Positions 17,703 through 26,743 of a stretch of 62,030 nt of DNA are shown piece by piece. Source of the stretch: an uncultured Planctomycetaceae bacterium (GTDB lineage Bacteria; Planctomycetota; Planctomycetia; Planctomycetales; Planctomycetaceae); the NCBI GenBank assembly GCA_903858815.1, contig CAIOKE010000110.1, positions 1 to 62,030 on the forward strand. The letters are read 5' to 3'. The notes under the pieces were generated by a model. The model saw only the letters and a list, made by a program, of their open reading frames with translations, had not been told where the DNA came from and ran no database searches. Position 1 is the first letter of the stretch, and the number at the start of each line of letters is the position of its first letter. A program made the position numbers and the translations under genes.

Positions 17703-18536
17703 ATGCCTGAGTTGCCGGAAGTAGAGACGATGGTTCGTGGTGTCCGGCGGCACTGTGAGAATCGGCGTGTGGAGACGGTGGAATTCTGTCCGTGTCCGCG
17801 GCAGCCAATCCCGGTTTTCCCTGATCGCGGGACTTTCGTGCGGGTTCATGGGGCCACGATTGAGAGTGTTGGGCGGCTGGGAAAACGTGCGCTGCTGAAG
17901 CTGAATTTGGGTGACACCATCGTGATTGAACCGCGGATGACAGGGTTGCTGCTGGTTTCCGAACCGCCGACCGAACTGCATTTACGAATGAGGCTCTGGT
18001 TGCAGCCATCGCGCGGGCTGGCTGCGACTTTACGGTTCTGGGATCGACGGGGCCTTGGGACAGTCTCGCTGCTGGATGAATCCCAGATGCAGCAGCTGCG
18101 AAACAGACTTGGCCCGGATGCTCTTGAGATGACTCTGGTGGACTGGAAGCAGCGTCTGGCGAAGACGTCACGTCCGATTAAGGTCGCACTGCTTGAACAA
18201 TCGCTTGTGGCAGGAATCGGGAATCTGTATGCCAGTGAGATTCTGCATTTGTCGGGTATCTCACCGAAGCGGCGAGCGGACCGAGTGCGGGGCGGTCAAT
18301 TGTCAGCGATGGCTGAGGCGGTGCGGACGGTTCTGGAAACTGCGATCCGTTACGAAGGGTCAACTCTGAATGACGGCACCTATCGCAACGCGTTGAACGA
18401 GGATGGTGGATATCAGAATCACCATCGTGTGTACGACCGAGAGGGCGAGCAGTGTTCAAACTGCGGCCAGTCGTCGATTCGTCGCATCGTACAGGCGCAA
18501 CGCTCGACGTTTTTCTGTCCGAGCTGTCAGCGCTAG
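17703..18536 (+). CDS. mutM: Formamidopyrimidine-DNA glycosylase
   Basis: 277 residues beginning MPELPEVETMVRG; the N-terminal Pro2-Glu3 pair is the catalytic nucleophile and acid. The protein has the H2TH region around 'LVAGIGNLYASEIL' and a C-terminal zinc finger C251-x2-C254...C272-x2-C275. MutM excises 8-oxoguanine and formamidopyrimidines and nicks the abasic site. An AGGAAG ribosome site precedes the ATG. The Fpg rather than Nei assignment rests on the overall sequence and the complete zinc finger. It is a stand-alone gene, convergent with the sulfatase operon, with 37 bases between stop codons. Confidence 0.95.
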   Translation: MPELPEVETMVRGVRRHCENRRVETVEFCPCPRQPIPVFPDRGTFVRVHGATIESVGRLGKRALLKLNLGDTIVIEPRMTGLLLVSEPPTELHLRMRLWLQPSRGLAATLRFWDRRGLGTVSLLDESQMQQLRNRLGPDALEMTLVDWKQRLAKTSRPIKVALLEQSLVAGIGNLYASEILHLSGISPKRRADRVRGGQLSAMAEAVRTVLETAIRYEGSTLNDGTYRNALNEDGGYQNHHRVYDREGEQCSNCGQSSIRRIVQAQRSTFFCPSCQR

Positions 18537-18573
18537 TGATCGAACCGAGCGTAATTCGACACAGCGACGGCAG

Positions 18574-20070
18574 TCATTCGTCCGTCGCTGCCTGAGTTCT
18601 GTTTTTTGTTTTTGCTTTGCCCTGTCCGTTTTTCTTACCAGCTTTGCCTGGTTCCGAGGCTTCAGCGGGTTGGATATTCGGGTTGGGTTCGGGCAGACGT
18701 GCGGAGACCTGAGTGCGCCACGCGATCAGTTTCCGGTGCAGTGCCTTTGTCTCGGCGGGGTAAGCTGCAGCCACGTTATTGGTCTGCGAGGGATCTTTTG
18801 TCAGGTCATACAATTCCAGTCGTTTGTCTTCGAAGAACTCGAGAAGTTTCCAGTTTCCTGATCGAACAGCACCTGCTGGCAGGGTGCGCCATTGTCCGGG
18901 TCCTGCTCCGAGATATCCCGGGAAGTGCCAGAACAGGTCGCGGGACTGGGATTGAGTGCCTCCGCTGGTCAGGCAGGCGACCTGACTGACGCCGTCGAGA
19001 GGCTGATTTTCAGGAAGTTTTGCCTGAGCCAGTTCGGCCAGTGTGGGCAGCAGATCCACGCTGATAATGGGAGTCTCTGTAACGCCGGGTGGGATTCTGC
19101 CGGGCCAGCGTGCGATCCACGGGACTCGGACACCGCCTTCATACAGACAGCCTTTGCCGGATCGGAGAGGAGCATTATCCGTGATATCTCCGCTGCTTTT
19201 TGTGCCTTCACGCACGTAGCCACCGACGCCACCGTTATCACTGCTGAAGATGACGAGGGTGTTTTCGGCGAGGCCCTGTTGATCGAGCGCAGCGAGGATC
19301 CTGCCCACACTTTCATCCACGCTGGCAATCATGGCTGCATAGATCGGGTTGTTGTGTCCTCCGACGGTTTTCAGTGACTTGAAGCGTTCAATCAGTTCCG
19401 GTTTGGCCTCGTGTGGCGAATGGACACCGAAGTGTGGCAGGTAGAGAAAGAACGGTCGATCTCGGCGACGGCCGATGAATTCCACAGCCCGGTCGGTCAG
19501 AAAATCGGCGAGGTACTGGTCTGCAGGGTAATCCACCGGGGGATCGAGCTTGAAATTCCAGTGCTGGCCCATGGTGACGAGGGCTTCGGCGAAGCCACGT
19601 TTCGCCGGGTGGTGGTCGCCGTTCTGGCCGAGGTGCCATTTGCCGAACATGGCAGTGTCGTATCCGGCGTCCTGCAGGACGTTGGCGACCGTGCGAAGCT
19701 GCAGTGGCAGGGCAACGACGTTTTCCACCGGCTTCAGCGGGCGTGTCTGCCAGTTGAAGCGTTCGATGTTACCGACTGTGTAGACTCCGGTGCGAGGTCC
19801 GTATTGCCCGGACATCAGTGCGGCGCGAGTGGGCTGGCAATTGGGGCCACAGGTATAACCCTGAGTGAATCGCAGGCCCTGAGCGGCCAGTCGATCGATG
19901 GCAGGGGTCTGATAGTATTGAGATCCCTGGCAGCCAAGATCTGTCCAGCCGAGGTCATCAGCCAGAATGAAGATAATATTCGGACGATCGGCAGCAGCTG
20001 CCGGTGTCAGAATGAGAGTACAGACAGCAGTCAGGTTCAGCAGGATGTTGAACAGGGCTGTGCGCAGCAT
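18574..20070 (-). CDS. Exported sulfatase (arylsulfatase type) with Lys-rich tail
   Basis: 498 residues with a signal peptide (about 1-26). The metal-site run NIIFILADDLGWTD is at 31-44, and the formylglycine motif is C78-Q-P-T-R82 followed by AALMSGQY; Cys78 is the residue matured to formylglycine. The C-terminus is an unusual Lys/Asn/Gln-rich tail (GKKNGQGKAK...). It hydrolyses a sulfate ester, probably on a polysaccharide, outside the cytoplasm. It is third in the epmB-sulfatase-sulfatase run, 32 bases after its neighbour. Substrate cannot be inferred. Confidence 0.92.
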   Translation of the reverse strand: MLRTALFNILLNLTAVCTLILTPAAAADRPNIIFILADDLGWTDLGCQGSQYYQTPAIDRLAAQGLRFTQGYTCGPNCQPTRAALMSGQYGPRTGVYTVGNIERFNWQTRPLKPVENVVALPLQLRTVANVLQDAGYDTAMFGKWHLGQNGDHHPAKRGFAEALVTMGQHWNFKLDPPVDYPADQYLADFLTDRAVEFIGRRRDRPFFLYLPHFGVHSPHEAKPELIERFKSLKTVGGHNNPIYAAMIASVDESVGRILAALDQQGLAENTLVIFSSDNGGVGGYVREGTKSSGDITDNAPLRSGKGCLYEGGVRVPWIARWPGRIPPGVTETPIISVDLLPTLAELAQAKLPENQPLDGVSQVACLTSGGTQSQSRDLFWHFPGYLGAGPGQWRTLPAGAVRSGNWKLLEFFEDKRLELYDLTKDPSQTNNVAAAYPAETKALHRKLIAWRTQVSARLPEPNPNIQPAEASEPGKAGKKNGQGKAKTKNRTQAATDE

Positions 20071-20102
20071 AAGTGATGAATCCGTGGCTTATGTGGAGGC
20101 GA

Positions 20103-21827
20103 TCAACGGGGATCCGGAAGGGGCCATGGCGCGACGCCGACTCGTGCGGCCCAGCGATCATACAGAGTGCTCAGTTCACGGACCTTTTCGGGCTGTTGTC
20201 TGGCCAGATCCTGAGCTTCAACACGGTCTTTATCAATGTCATACAGTTCCCAGGGCTGATCATGTCTGGCAACCAGTTTCCACTGCCCTGCCCTGACTGC
20301 TCGATTGCCTTCGTGTTCCCAGTAAAGGGCTTCGCGCTGCAGGGGCTGATCAGCGAATACAGGCAGCAGGCTGAGTCCTTCGAGTGGTGGGCTGTCAGTG
20401 GGGACTGTGGCACCGGCAACGTCGCAGCAGGTGGCAGCAATATCGATCAGGTGACCGGCGGTTTTTCGCAGTTCTCCACGGGCCGGGATTCCGGCTGGCC
20501 AGTGTACAATCAGAGGTGAACTGATCCCTCCTTCGTGTACCCAGTGTTTGTATTCTCGAAAGGGCGTATTGGAGACAGTTGCCCATGCTCGGCCGTAAGC
20601 CACATAAGTGTCGGCGGGGCCCGGTATGGCGTTTTTTCCCATGCGGACGGGATAGCCATCGCGAGTCTGAGCGGGCGTGCTGCCGGCAGCGGCAAAGTCA
20701 GTGGGTTTCATTGCCGGCAGCGTGGGCTGTGCCGGGCGTGGGATATCGGGGTGCTGTCGATTTCCGGTGCGTCCCACAGTCTCAGCGCAACCTCCGTTAT
20801 CCTGCAGATAAAAAACCAGTGTCTGTTCGGTCTGCCCGCTCTGCTGCAGTTCCTGCATCAGGCGCCCGATGCCCTGATCCATCCGATCGATCATGGCGGC
20901 GTAAACTTCCATACCAGCGGCTTCCCATGCTTTGTCTGGCTGAGCATTCCAGTTACCGAAGCCCGGCGCCATAGGCTGATCAGCTGCGATCAGTCCCAGT
21001 TCGGCAGCGCGCCGAAAGCGAGCGTCACGGATGGGCTGATAGCCCGGATCGTAGCGTCCTCGATAGCGCGCGATATCTGCGGGAAGAGCATGCATGGGCC
21101 AATGGGCTGCAGTGTAGGCGACGTACAGGAAAAACGGCTGCTGCTGATGTTGCTGTCGGTGCTGCTGCAGGAAACTGATGGCGTGATCCGTGATCGCGTC
21201 TGTGTAGTAATACGTCTCTGGTTTGTATTCCGTGTCGGCATAAGCAGAAATCATCTGGTTGCCGCGGACAAGCGAAGACGGGTCATAGAAACTGCCTGCT
21301 CCGTGAATCGTTCCGTAGAATCCATCAAAGCCTCTTTGCAGCGGCCAGTTGTGTTTTGGGCCGTCGGCGTCAGTGTGCCGTGTGACATGCCATTTGCCAA
21401 CGGCGTAGCTGCGGTACCCGACAGGTTTCAACAATTCAGCGATGGTTCGAGAGCCTGCATGCAGGTTTCCGGTGTACCCTGGCAATCCTCGATCATCCAT
21501 CATGTGTCCAATGCCGGCCTGGTGCGGGTAGAGCCCGGTCAACAGGCAGGCTCGAGTGGGGCAGCAGCGACTTGTGTTGTAGAACTGAGTGAATCGCAGA
21601 CCTCCGGCGGCAAGTGCATCCAGCGCTGGCGTATTGATTTCACCGCCGTAACAGCCGAGATCTGAAAAGCCCATGTCGTCGCTGAGGATTACAATGATGT
21701 TGGGACGCGGAGCTGGTGCAGCGGCCTGCAGTGGCTGGCTGACGGGATGCAGCGCGAGCAGCAAGGACAGAATGCAGGAAAGTCTTCCGGGCAGCAGCTT
21801 CAGTCTGCAGATGACCATAGCCAGCAT
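20103..21827 (-). CDS. Exported sulfatase
   Basis: 574 residues. A signal peptide (about 8-36) precedes NIIVILSDDMGFSDLGCYGG and the formylglycine motif C88-C-P-T-R92 followed by ACLLTG. The 'YAVGKWHV' lysine block and 'FYLQDNGGCAE' metal-site block are visible, and the fold is complete to the C-terminal 'YDIDKDRVEAQDLA' segment. This resembles the arylsulfatase A/B-like group common in planctomycetes. It lies between epmB (27 bases upstream) and a second sulfatase (32 bases downstream), so the three are likely one transcript. Confidence 0.92.
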   Translation of the reverse strand: MLAMVICRLKLLPGRLSCILSLLLALHPVSQPLQAAAPAPRPNIIVILSDDMGFSDLGCYGGEINTPALDALAAGGLRFTQFYNTSRCCPTRACLLTGLYPHQAGIGHMMDDRGLPGYTGNLHAGSRTIAELLKPVGYRSYAVGKWHVTRHTDADGPKHNWPLQRGFDGFYGTIHGAGSFYDPSSLVRGNQMISAYADTEYKPETYYYTDAITDHAISFLQQHRQQHQQQPFFLYVAYTAAHWPMHALPADIARYRGRYDPGYQPIRDARFRRAAELGLIAADQPMAPGFGNWNAQPDKAWEAAGMEVYAAMIDRMDQGIGRLMQELQQSGQTEQTLVFYLQDNGGCAETVGRTGNRQHPDIPRPAQPTLPAMKPTDFAAAGSTPAQTRDGYPVRMGKNAIPGPADTYVAYGRAWATVSNTPFREYKHWVHEGGISSPLIVHWPAGIPARGELRKTAGHLIDIAATCCDVAGATVPTDSPPLEGLSLLPVFADQPLQREALYWEHEGNRAVRAGQWKLVARHDQPWELYDIDKDRVEAQDLARQQPEKVRELSTLYDRWAARVGVAPWPLPDPR

Positions 21828-21854
21828 GATGTTTTTCCGTAATCGGAGGGCGAG

Positions 21855-22910
21855 TCAGGTTCGTTCGTGGAGCACTGGAGTTTTTCCGGTGGCGCCGGGG
21901 ATTTCCTGGACGTAGCGAGGAACAGCGTAGCCCGGCAGGCGTGCCTGCAAATCGCTGATGATCTGCTGTCCGACGCTTTGCGGAACTTCGAAGTGCTGAG
22001 TTCCGGCGACACGATCCAGCTGATGCAGATAGTAGGGAATCACTCCGGCATTCACGAGACTCAGGCTGAGCTGTTCCTGAGCGTCTGCGGTGTCGTTGAT
22101 ATTCCTGAGGAGGACGGCCTGGTTCAGCACGGGAAGTCCTGCCTGAATCAGCTGCTGCAGTGCCGCCAGACAGTCGTTCCGGATCTCGGCCGCGTGATTG
22201 GCATGAACGACCACAAGGACCTGCAGAGGCAGGCTGGTCAGCAGCGAGCAGAGTTCGGTTGTGATGCGAGATGGCAATACGATGGGCAGACGGGTGTGGA
22301 TTCTGAGTCGAGTGATATGCGGGATCCGGCTGATGCGCTGGCACAGCTGTGCCAGTCGATGATCATTCAGTACGAGTGGATCGCCACCACTGAGTATGAC
22401 TTCGTGGATTTCCGGGCTGCTTTCAATTTCAGCCATGGCCGGTTCCCAGTCTTCCAGCCGACGGGGTTCTTCGGAATACGGGTACTGGCGACGAAAGCAG
22501 TAGCGGCAGTGCACGGCACAGGCTCCGGCTGCCATCAACAGCACGCGGCCGTGATACTTATGCAGCAGTCCTGGGCTGCGCCGAGCGTGCAGATCTGCAA
22601 CAGCGTCGGCAACGAATCCGGGAATCGTGAAGGATTCGGACAATTGAGGCAGCACCTGCAGCAGCAGCGGGTCACGCGGATTTCCAGTCTGCATGCGATT
22701 CAGAAAGCTGACAGGAACAAGGACTGGAAAGTCGGTGGCGTCCGCGGTGGGCAGAAGTTCGGGCAGATCCTGCGGAGACAGTTTCAGTCGATTAAGCAAT
22801 TCCGAGCTGCTGCGGACAGCCTGGGACAGTTCCAGCTGCCAGCGAGCGGTGTGGCGGGCAGAGCCAACTGCAAGGGGGTCATCGGATGTGGTATCGGGCA
22901 AGCTGGTCAT
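21855..22910 (-). CDS. epmB: EF-P beta-lysylation protein, radical SAM (lysine 2,3-aminomutase type)
   Basis: 351 residues, the length of EpmB rather than the longer KamA. The radical SAM cluster motif is C131-AVH-C135-RY-C138, followed by the SAM-binding 'LSGGDPL' block. A C-terminal Lys (about 343, in GATGKTPV) is at the PLP-binding position. EpmB makes (R)-beta-lysine for EpmA, which attaches it to elongation factor P. No epmA or efp is in the window. It heads an operon with two sulfatases but is not a sulfatase-maturating radical SAM enzyme: the extra C-terminal Cys clusters of anSME are absent. Confidence 0.88.
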   Translation of the reverse strand: MTSLPDTTSDDPLAVGSARHTARWQLELSQAVRSSSELLNRLKLSPQDLPELLPTADATDFPVLVPVSFLNRMQTGNPRDPLLLQVLPQLSESFTIPGFVADAVADLHARRSPGLLHKYHGRVLLMAAGACAVHCRYCFRRQYPYSEEPRRLEDWEPAMAEIESSPEIHEVILSGGDPLVLNDHRLAQLCQRISRIPHITRLRIHTRLPIVLPSRITTELCSLLTSLPLQVLVVVHANHAAEIRNDCLAALQQLIQAGLPVLNQAVLLRNINDTADAQEQLSLSLVNAGVIPYYLHQLDRVAGTQHFEVPQSVGQQIISDLQARLPGYAVPRYVQEIPGATGKTPVLHERT

Positions 22911-23111
22911 GACGGGCTGAAACTGAACTCAGGTGGAGTGCGAGACTTCTGACAGAAGAGTCCGGAAGATCAGGCCGGTCTGCCGAAGTGGGGGAGACTA
23001 GCAGAATCTGAGTACAGGTGCAATTTTCAGAATTCGGCGGTAGTCTGTAGCCGCGTGTTTGTCTTCTGTGGCCCAGCGTTGATGTGAAGTTGTTCAGAAC
23101 GGAGTGTTGAA

Positions 23112-24434
23112 ATGTCAAAGGCAGCAGCAGTTCCCGCAGCATGTCGTTCCGAAAAAACTCGCCGTCATTTTCTGCGGTCAGCCGCCGCAGTGGCGGCACC
23201 GCTGGTGGTTCCTGCGAGTGCTCTTGGACGCGGTGGTTTCACGGCGCCGTCCGAACGGCTGACTCTGGGAGTGATCGGGATCGGGCCTCGTTGCACTTAC
23301 GATCTGACGGCGATGCTGAAATTCGCGGATGTGCGTTGTGTGGCGATCGCTGATGTCCAGCAGACGCGCCGTGACGCGGGCAAGCAGCTGGTGGACAGCA
23401 CCTATGGAAACGCGGACTGCCAGCTGTACCGGGATTTTCGTGAGTTGCTGGATCGCAGGGATATTGATTCGGTTATTGTGGCGACGGGGGATCGCTGGCA
23501 TGCGGCGGCATCGATTCTGGCCGCACAGGCTGGCAAGGATGTGTACAGTGAGAAGCCCTGTGGCATTACAATCGCCGATTGTCAGCGACTGGCTGATGTG
23601 ATGGCAGCTGAGAAGCGAGTATTTCAGGCGGGGACTCAGCGTCGCAGCGTTGCCAATTTTCAAAAGGCAGTGGAACTGGTGCACTCGGGGAAACTTGGAA
23701 AGCTGCATACGATGCATGCTTCTGTCTACATTCCCACGCTGGATAATTCGTGGCTGCCGGCTCAGGCTTTGCCGGCGCGAGACAAGGTGGACTGGAATCT
23801 GTGGCTGGGCCCGGCGGCGTGGCGCCCGTACAACCAGGCATATTGTGACGGCAAGTGGCGAGGGTACTGGGATTTTGATTCGGGAGCCCGATTGCTTGAC
23901 TGGGGGGCTCATACCGTGGACCTGTGTCAGTGGGCAAACAAAGCGGATGACACGATGCCGATTGAATATGAGCCGACGGAAACGAATATTGTCTGTCGGT
24001 ATGCCAACGGTGTGAAGCTGATCATTGATTTTCTGCCGACTCCTTTTGGTGATCGCAGTCCTCAGTATGTGACGCGACTGGGAACGTGTCCGGTCCGTTT
24101 TATTGGTGACGAGGGGTGGGTTGAGACGGGTGATGAGGGCGAGATTGTGGTGATGCCGGAATCTCTTCAGAAAGAGATTCCGGATACTGCGAAGCGCGTG
24201 CGAGGTCTGGATGTGTCCGTACATGCTCGTGACTTCTTCGACTGCATACGATCGCGAGGACTGACGGCGGCCAATCCGGCAGTTATGCGTCGTTCGCATA
24301 TCGCCTGTCATGCGGCGGCAGCGGCATGGATACTGAAGCGAAAGCTGAAGTTCGATCCTCAGACTGAAGACTTCGTGGGGGACACGGATGCAACACTGCT
24401 GAAGTCGCGGGAAGCACGACGGTGGGAAACGTGA
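23112..24434 (+). CDS. Tat-exported Gfo/Idh/MocA family oxidoreductase
   Basis: 440 residues. A twin-arginine signal (R17-R18-H-F-L followed by an Ala-rich stretch to about 40) precedes a Rossmann NAD(P) domain starting LTLGVIGIGPR (about 57-67). The EKPCGITIADC block (about 148-158) carries the conserved Lys of the family. The C-terminal half is the substrate alpha/beta domain. The protein probably acts on a sugar or polyol in the periplasm with a tightly bound cofactor, as do exported Gfo/Idh/MocA proteins such as glucose-fructose oxidoreductase. It is a single gene, divergent from the epmB operon, with a GGAG site upstream of the ATG. Confidence 0.9.
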   Translation: MSKAAAVPAACRSEKTRRHFLRSAAAVAAPLVVPASALGRGGFTAPSERLTLGVIGIGPRCTYDLTAMLKFADVRCVAIADVQQTRRDAGKQLVDSTYGNADCQLYRDFRELLDRRDIDSVIVATGDRWHAAASILAAQAGKDVYSEKPCGITIADCQRLADVMAAEKRVFQAGTQRRSVANFQKAVELVHSGKLGKLHTMHASVYIPTLDNSWLPAQALPARDKVDWNLWLGPAAWRPYNQAYCDGKWRGYWDFDSGARLLDWGAHTVDLCQWANKADDTMPIEYEPTETNIVCRYANGVKLIIDFLPTPFGDRSPQYVTRLGTCPVRFIGDEGWVETGDEGEIVVMPESLQKEIPDTAKRVRGLDVSVHARDFFDCIRSRGLTAANPAVMRRSHIACHAAAAAWILKRKLKFDPQTEDFVGDTDATLLKSREARRWET

Positions 24435-24577
24435 ACGTGTTGCGCCGATCAGTGTTCTGAGCGTGTGATGTATTTGGATGCGCGAATCTGTGCGGGCTTA
24501 CCGGGGAGGGCGCAGCCGCTGAGCCGAGGATGATTTGAGATGGTCGTGGCTGGCTGGAGCCGCGATCTCTCAGGTTG

Positions 24578-24760
24578 TGACGTTAAGGCAAATCCCGTTG
24601 CAGACATCCGTGTGAATCCGAAGGGTGTCGCACTGACATCCTCCGGCTGCATTCCCCGGTGTTTTAGAGGGGATGGGAAGCACTTGCCCGGGCTGAAGCC
24701 CATGCTACGACGACCGAGCACCAGCTCGGTGAGGATGCCGAGGCTTCCCTTTGCTGAGTG
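24578..24760 (+). repeat. Repeat mosaic in the convergent gap after the Gfo/Idh/MocA gene
   Basis: 24578-24597 is the second copy of the 20-base repeat at 17372. At 24687-24710 stands CCCGGGCTGAAGCCC followed by ATGCTACGA. Next to it is the perfect 7-bp hairpin ACCGAGC-ACCA-GCTCGGT (24713-24730), and CTTTGCTGAGTG closes the block. About 75 bases align nearly end to end with 15092-15166. No gene is supported in 24435-24771. Confidence 0.75.
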
Positions 24761-24771
24761 TCCTGCTCCGG

Positions 24772-25851
24772 TCAGCCGACCGCCCGGGCGTACTGCACGG
24801 GCAGGATGTTGCCGGGGTCTGCAACTCCCAGTGTTTTTGCCGCATGGTATGGCCAGTAGGGATCGCGCAGCATCTCGCGTGCCAGCATGATCACATCCGC
24901 CTGTTCTTCGCGAATGGCGTGATCGGCCCGCTCGGCTTCAGTGATCATCCAGCCAGCCGCAGTTGGAATGCCGGCTTCATGACGAATTCGGGCAGAGATG
25001 GGCAGCATAAAGCCGGGGCCCCACGGGATGCCTGACAGGTCAGGGGTGACAAATCCATGACTGACATCCAGCAGGTCAAGACCTCCGGCGTGCAGTCGGC
25101 GGGCCAATTCGATGGACTCGTCAACAGTGACGCCACCAGTCGTCCAGTCTGTGACAGACAGACGCGCGGTCAGTGGCAGTCGTTCGGGCCAGACATGACG
25201 AACTGCTGCAAGAGTTTCCAGCAGGAAGCGAATGCGGTTTTCGAAACTGCCTCCGTAAAGATCGGTTCGCTGATTCGCAAGTGGAGAATAGAATTCGTGA
25301 GCAAGGTAACCGTGAGCGAAATGCAGCTCCAGCCATTCGAAGCCGGCTGCCAGTGCTCGCCGCGCCCCGTTTACAAAACACTGCTGAATGCGTTGAATAT
25401 CTGACAGCTCCATCGATCGAGGCTGTCGCGGCAAGTGAGCTCCAAAGGCCACTGCTGATGGGGCTATCGGCTGCCAGCCACCCTGCTCGTCTGACAGATG
25501 CCCATCGCCTTCCCACGGGCGGGCGGCACTGCCCTTGCGACCGGCATGGGCCAGTTGAATCGCGGGGACAGCCCCCTGCTGGCGGACAAATGCAGCGACC
25601 TGCTGCAATCGCTCGATGTGCTGGTCGTGGTAGATCCCCGCATCCTGTGGACTGATACGGCCTTCTGGCGAAACGGCAGTCGCTTCCACCATGACCAACC
25701 CTGCGCCACCGACAGCGCGCGAGCCAAGATGCACGAGGTGCCAGTCGCTGAGAAAGCCGTCATCAGATGAATACTGACACATCGGAGCAACCGCCACGCG
25801 ATTTCGCAGAACGACATCTTTAAGGCGAAAATCGGAAAACAAGTGTGCCAT
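24772..25851 (-). CDS. Old Yellow Enzyme-type NADH:flavin oxidoreductase (YqjM-like)
   Basis: 359 residues of FMN-binding TIM barrel. The N-terminal 'NRVAVAPMCQYSSDDG' block with a Cys at about residue 25 is typical of the YqjM (thermophilic-like) OYE subclass. 'LHFAHGYLAHEFYSPLANQRTDLYGGSFENR' covers the ligand-binding His positions. Such enzymes reduce activated C=C bonds with NAD(P)H. It is last in the minus-strand run icd-sulfatase-sulfatase-esterase-OYE, 37 bases after the esterase. The natural substrate is unknown. Confidence 0.88.
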   Translation of the reverse strand: MAHLFSDFRLKDVVLRNRVAVAPMCQYSSDDGFLSDWHLVHLGSRAVGGAGLVMVEATAVSPEGRISPQDAGIYHDQHIERLQQVAAFVRQQGAVPAIQLAHAGRKGSAARPWEGDGHLSDEQGGWQPIAPSAVAFGAHLPRQPRSMELSDIQRIQQCFVNGARRALAAGFEWLELHFAHGYLAHEFYSPLANQRTDLYGGSFENRIRFLLETLAAVRHVWPERLPLTARLSVTDWTTGGVTVDESIELARRLHAGGLDLLDVSHGFVTPDLSGIPWGPGFMLPISARIRHEAGIPTAAGWMITEAERADHAIREEQADVIMLAREMLRDPYWPYHAAKTLGVADPGNILPVQYARAVG

Positions 25852-25888
25852 GGGTAAAATCCCCTGAGTCAGGTTGGCAGATCAGGTG

Positions 25889-26743
25889 TTACTTCTGTGC
25901 TGCTGATTTCTGCAGTTGCTGGATGACGTCTGCATATCGCTCACCAAGAGTCCGCAGTGACGGTGTATCAAAATGCACGCCGTCACTTTTGGCCTTCAGG
26001 CCACCAGCATCAACGATGGCAGTACGAGCTGACAGACCTGGCAGCAACTGCAACTGTGCGTTCACAGTTTTCCAGTGATAAGGTTTTCCGCCGGCATCGT
26101 TGCTGAGAAAGTCTCCCAGTGTACCGGCCACAAACGGCACGTCAGCGTCGTTCAGATCGGTGCGCAGGTCATCGACCATTTTTGCCAGTCGTCGTGCATA
26201 AGATTCGGCTTTCTGCAGATCAAGAGAATCATTCTCACCCTGATGCCACAGTATCCCGCGTACAGTCCCGTTTTTCTGAGCTGTTCTGATGCGCTTCAAG
26301 GCCTGCTCGTAGAGGTCTTCACCTTTCTGCCAGCGTGACAGCGGAGTTCCTCCAACGGCACAGGGAACCAGCCCAATGACCGCGTGGGGATCGGATTCGG
26401 CCATCCGAACTGCAAATGAAGCCCCGGGACCAGCAGCAGCAATCGTTTTGTCAAAATGAATTGGTTCGGAGGCAGGTACCCAGCGTTCTTCCTTTGTCAG
26501 CATCAGAATTCGCGGATGCAGGGGCTCTCGGGTCTTCTGCAACTCGCCTCGGCCAGCCATGTTGGACTGACCCATCAGGACATAAATCTGCAGATTCTGC
26601 GGTGGTTCATCAGCAGTCGCAGAGGAAAGCCCCGATGAGATGGATGAGACAAGTGAGATCGTCAGGATTAAAGCCGACAATTTCTGCAGTATACCGCGCA
26701 GGGATGTGCAGCTTCCGGAAGCAGGCCGGTGAGACGTTTTCAT
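25889..26743 (-). CDS. SASA-family (sialate O-acetylesterase-like / CE6) carbohydrate esterase
   Basis: 284 residues with a hydrophobic export signal (about 19-45). The SGNH-type catalytic layout is visible: nucleophile S60 in MGQSNMAGRG, the oxyanion-loop block LWHQGENDS (about 162-170), and the Asp/His pair in D254-G-V-H257. It removes acetyl groups from carbohydrates outside the cytoplasm. Its start overlaps the stop of the upstream sulfatase by four bases (ATGA), so the two are translationally coupled. Together they suggest joint desulfation and deacetylation of one glycan, which is inference. Confidence 0.88.
   Translation of the reverse strand: MKTSHRPASGSCTSLRGILQKLSALILTISLVSSISSGLSSATADEPPQNLQIYVLMGQSNMAGRGELQKTREPLHPRILMLTKEERWVPASEPIHFDKTIAAAGPGASFAVRMAESDPHAVIGLVPCAVGGTPLSRWQKGEDLYEQALKRIRTAQKNGTVRGILWHQGENDSLDLQKAESYARRLAKMVDDLRTDLNDADVPFVAGTLGDFLSNDAGGKPYHWKTVNAQLQLLPGLSARTAIVDAGGLKAKSDGVHFDTPSLRTLGERYADVIQQLQKSAAQK

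Noticed and set aside
21855-22910. Reading the radical SAM gene next to sulfatases as an anaerobic sulfatase-maturating enzyme
   Set aside because: It has one CxxxCxxC motif, a C-terminal PLP lysine and EpmB length, and lacks the extra cysteine clusters of anSME.
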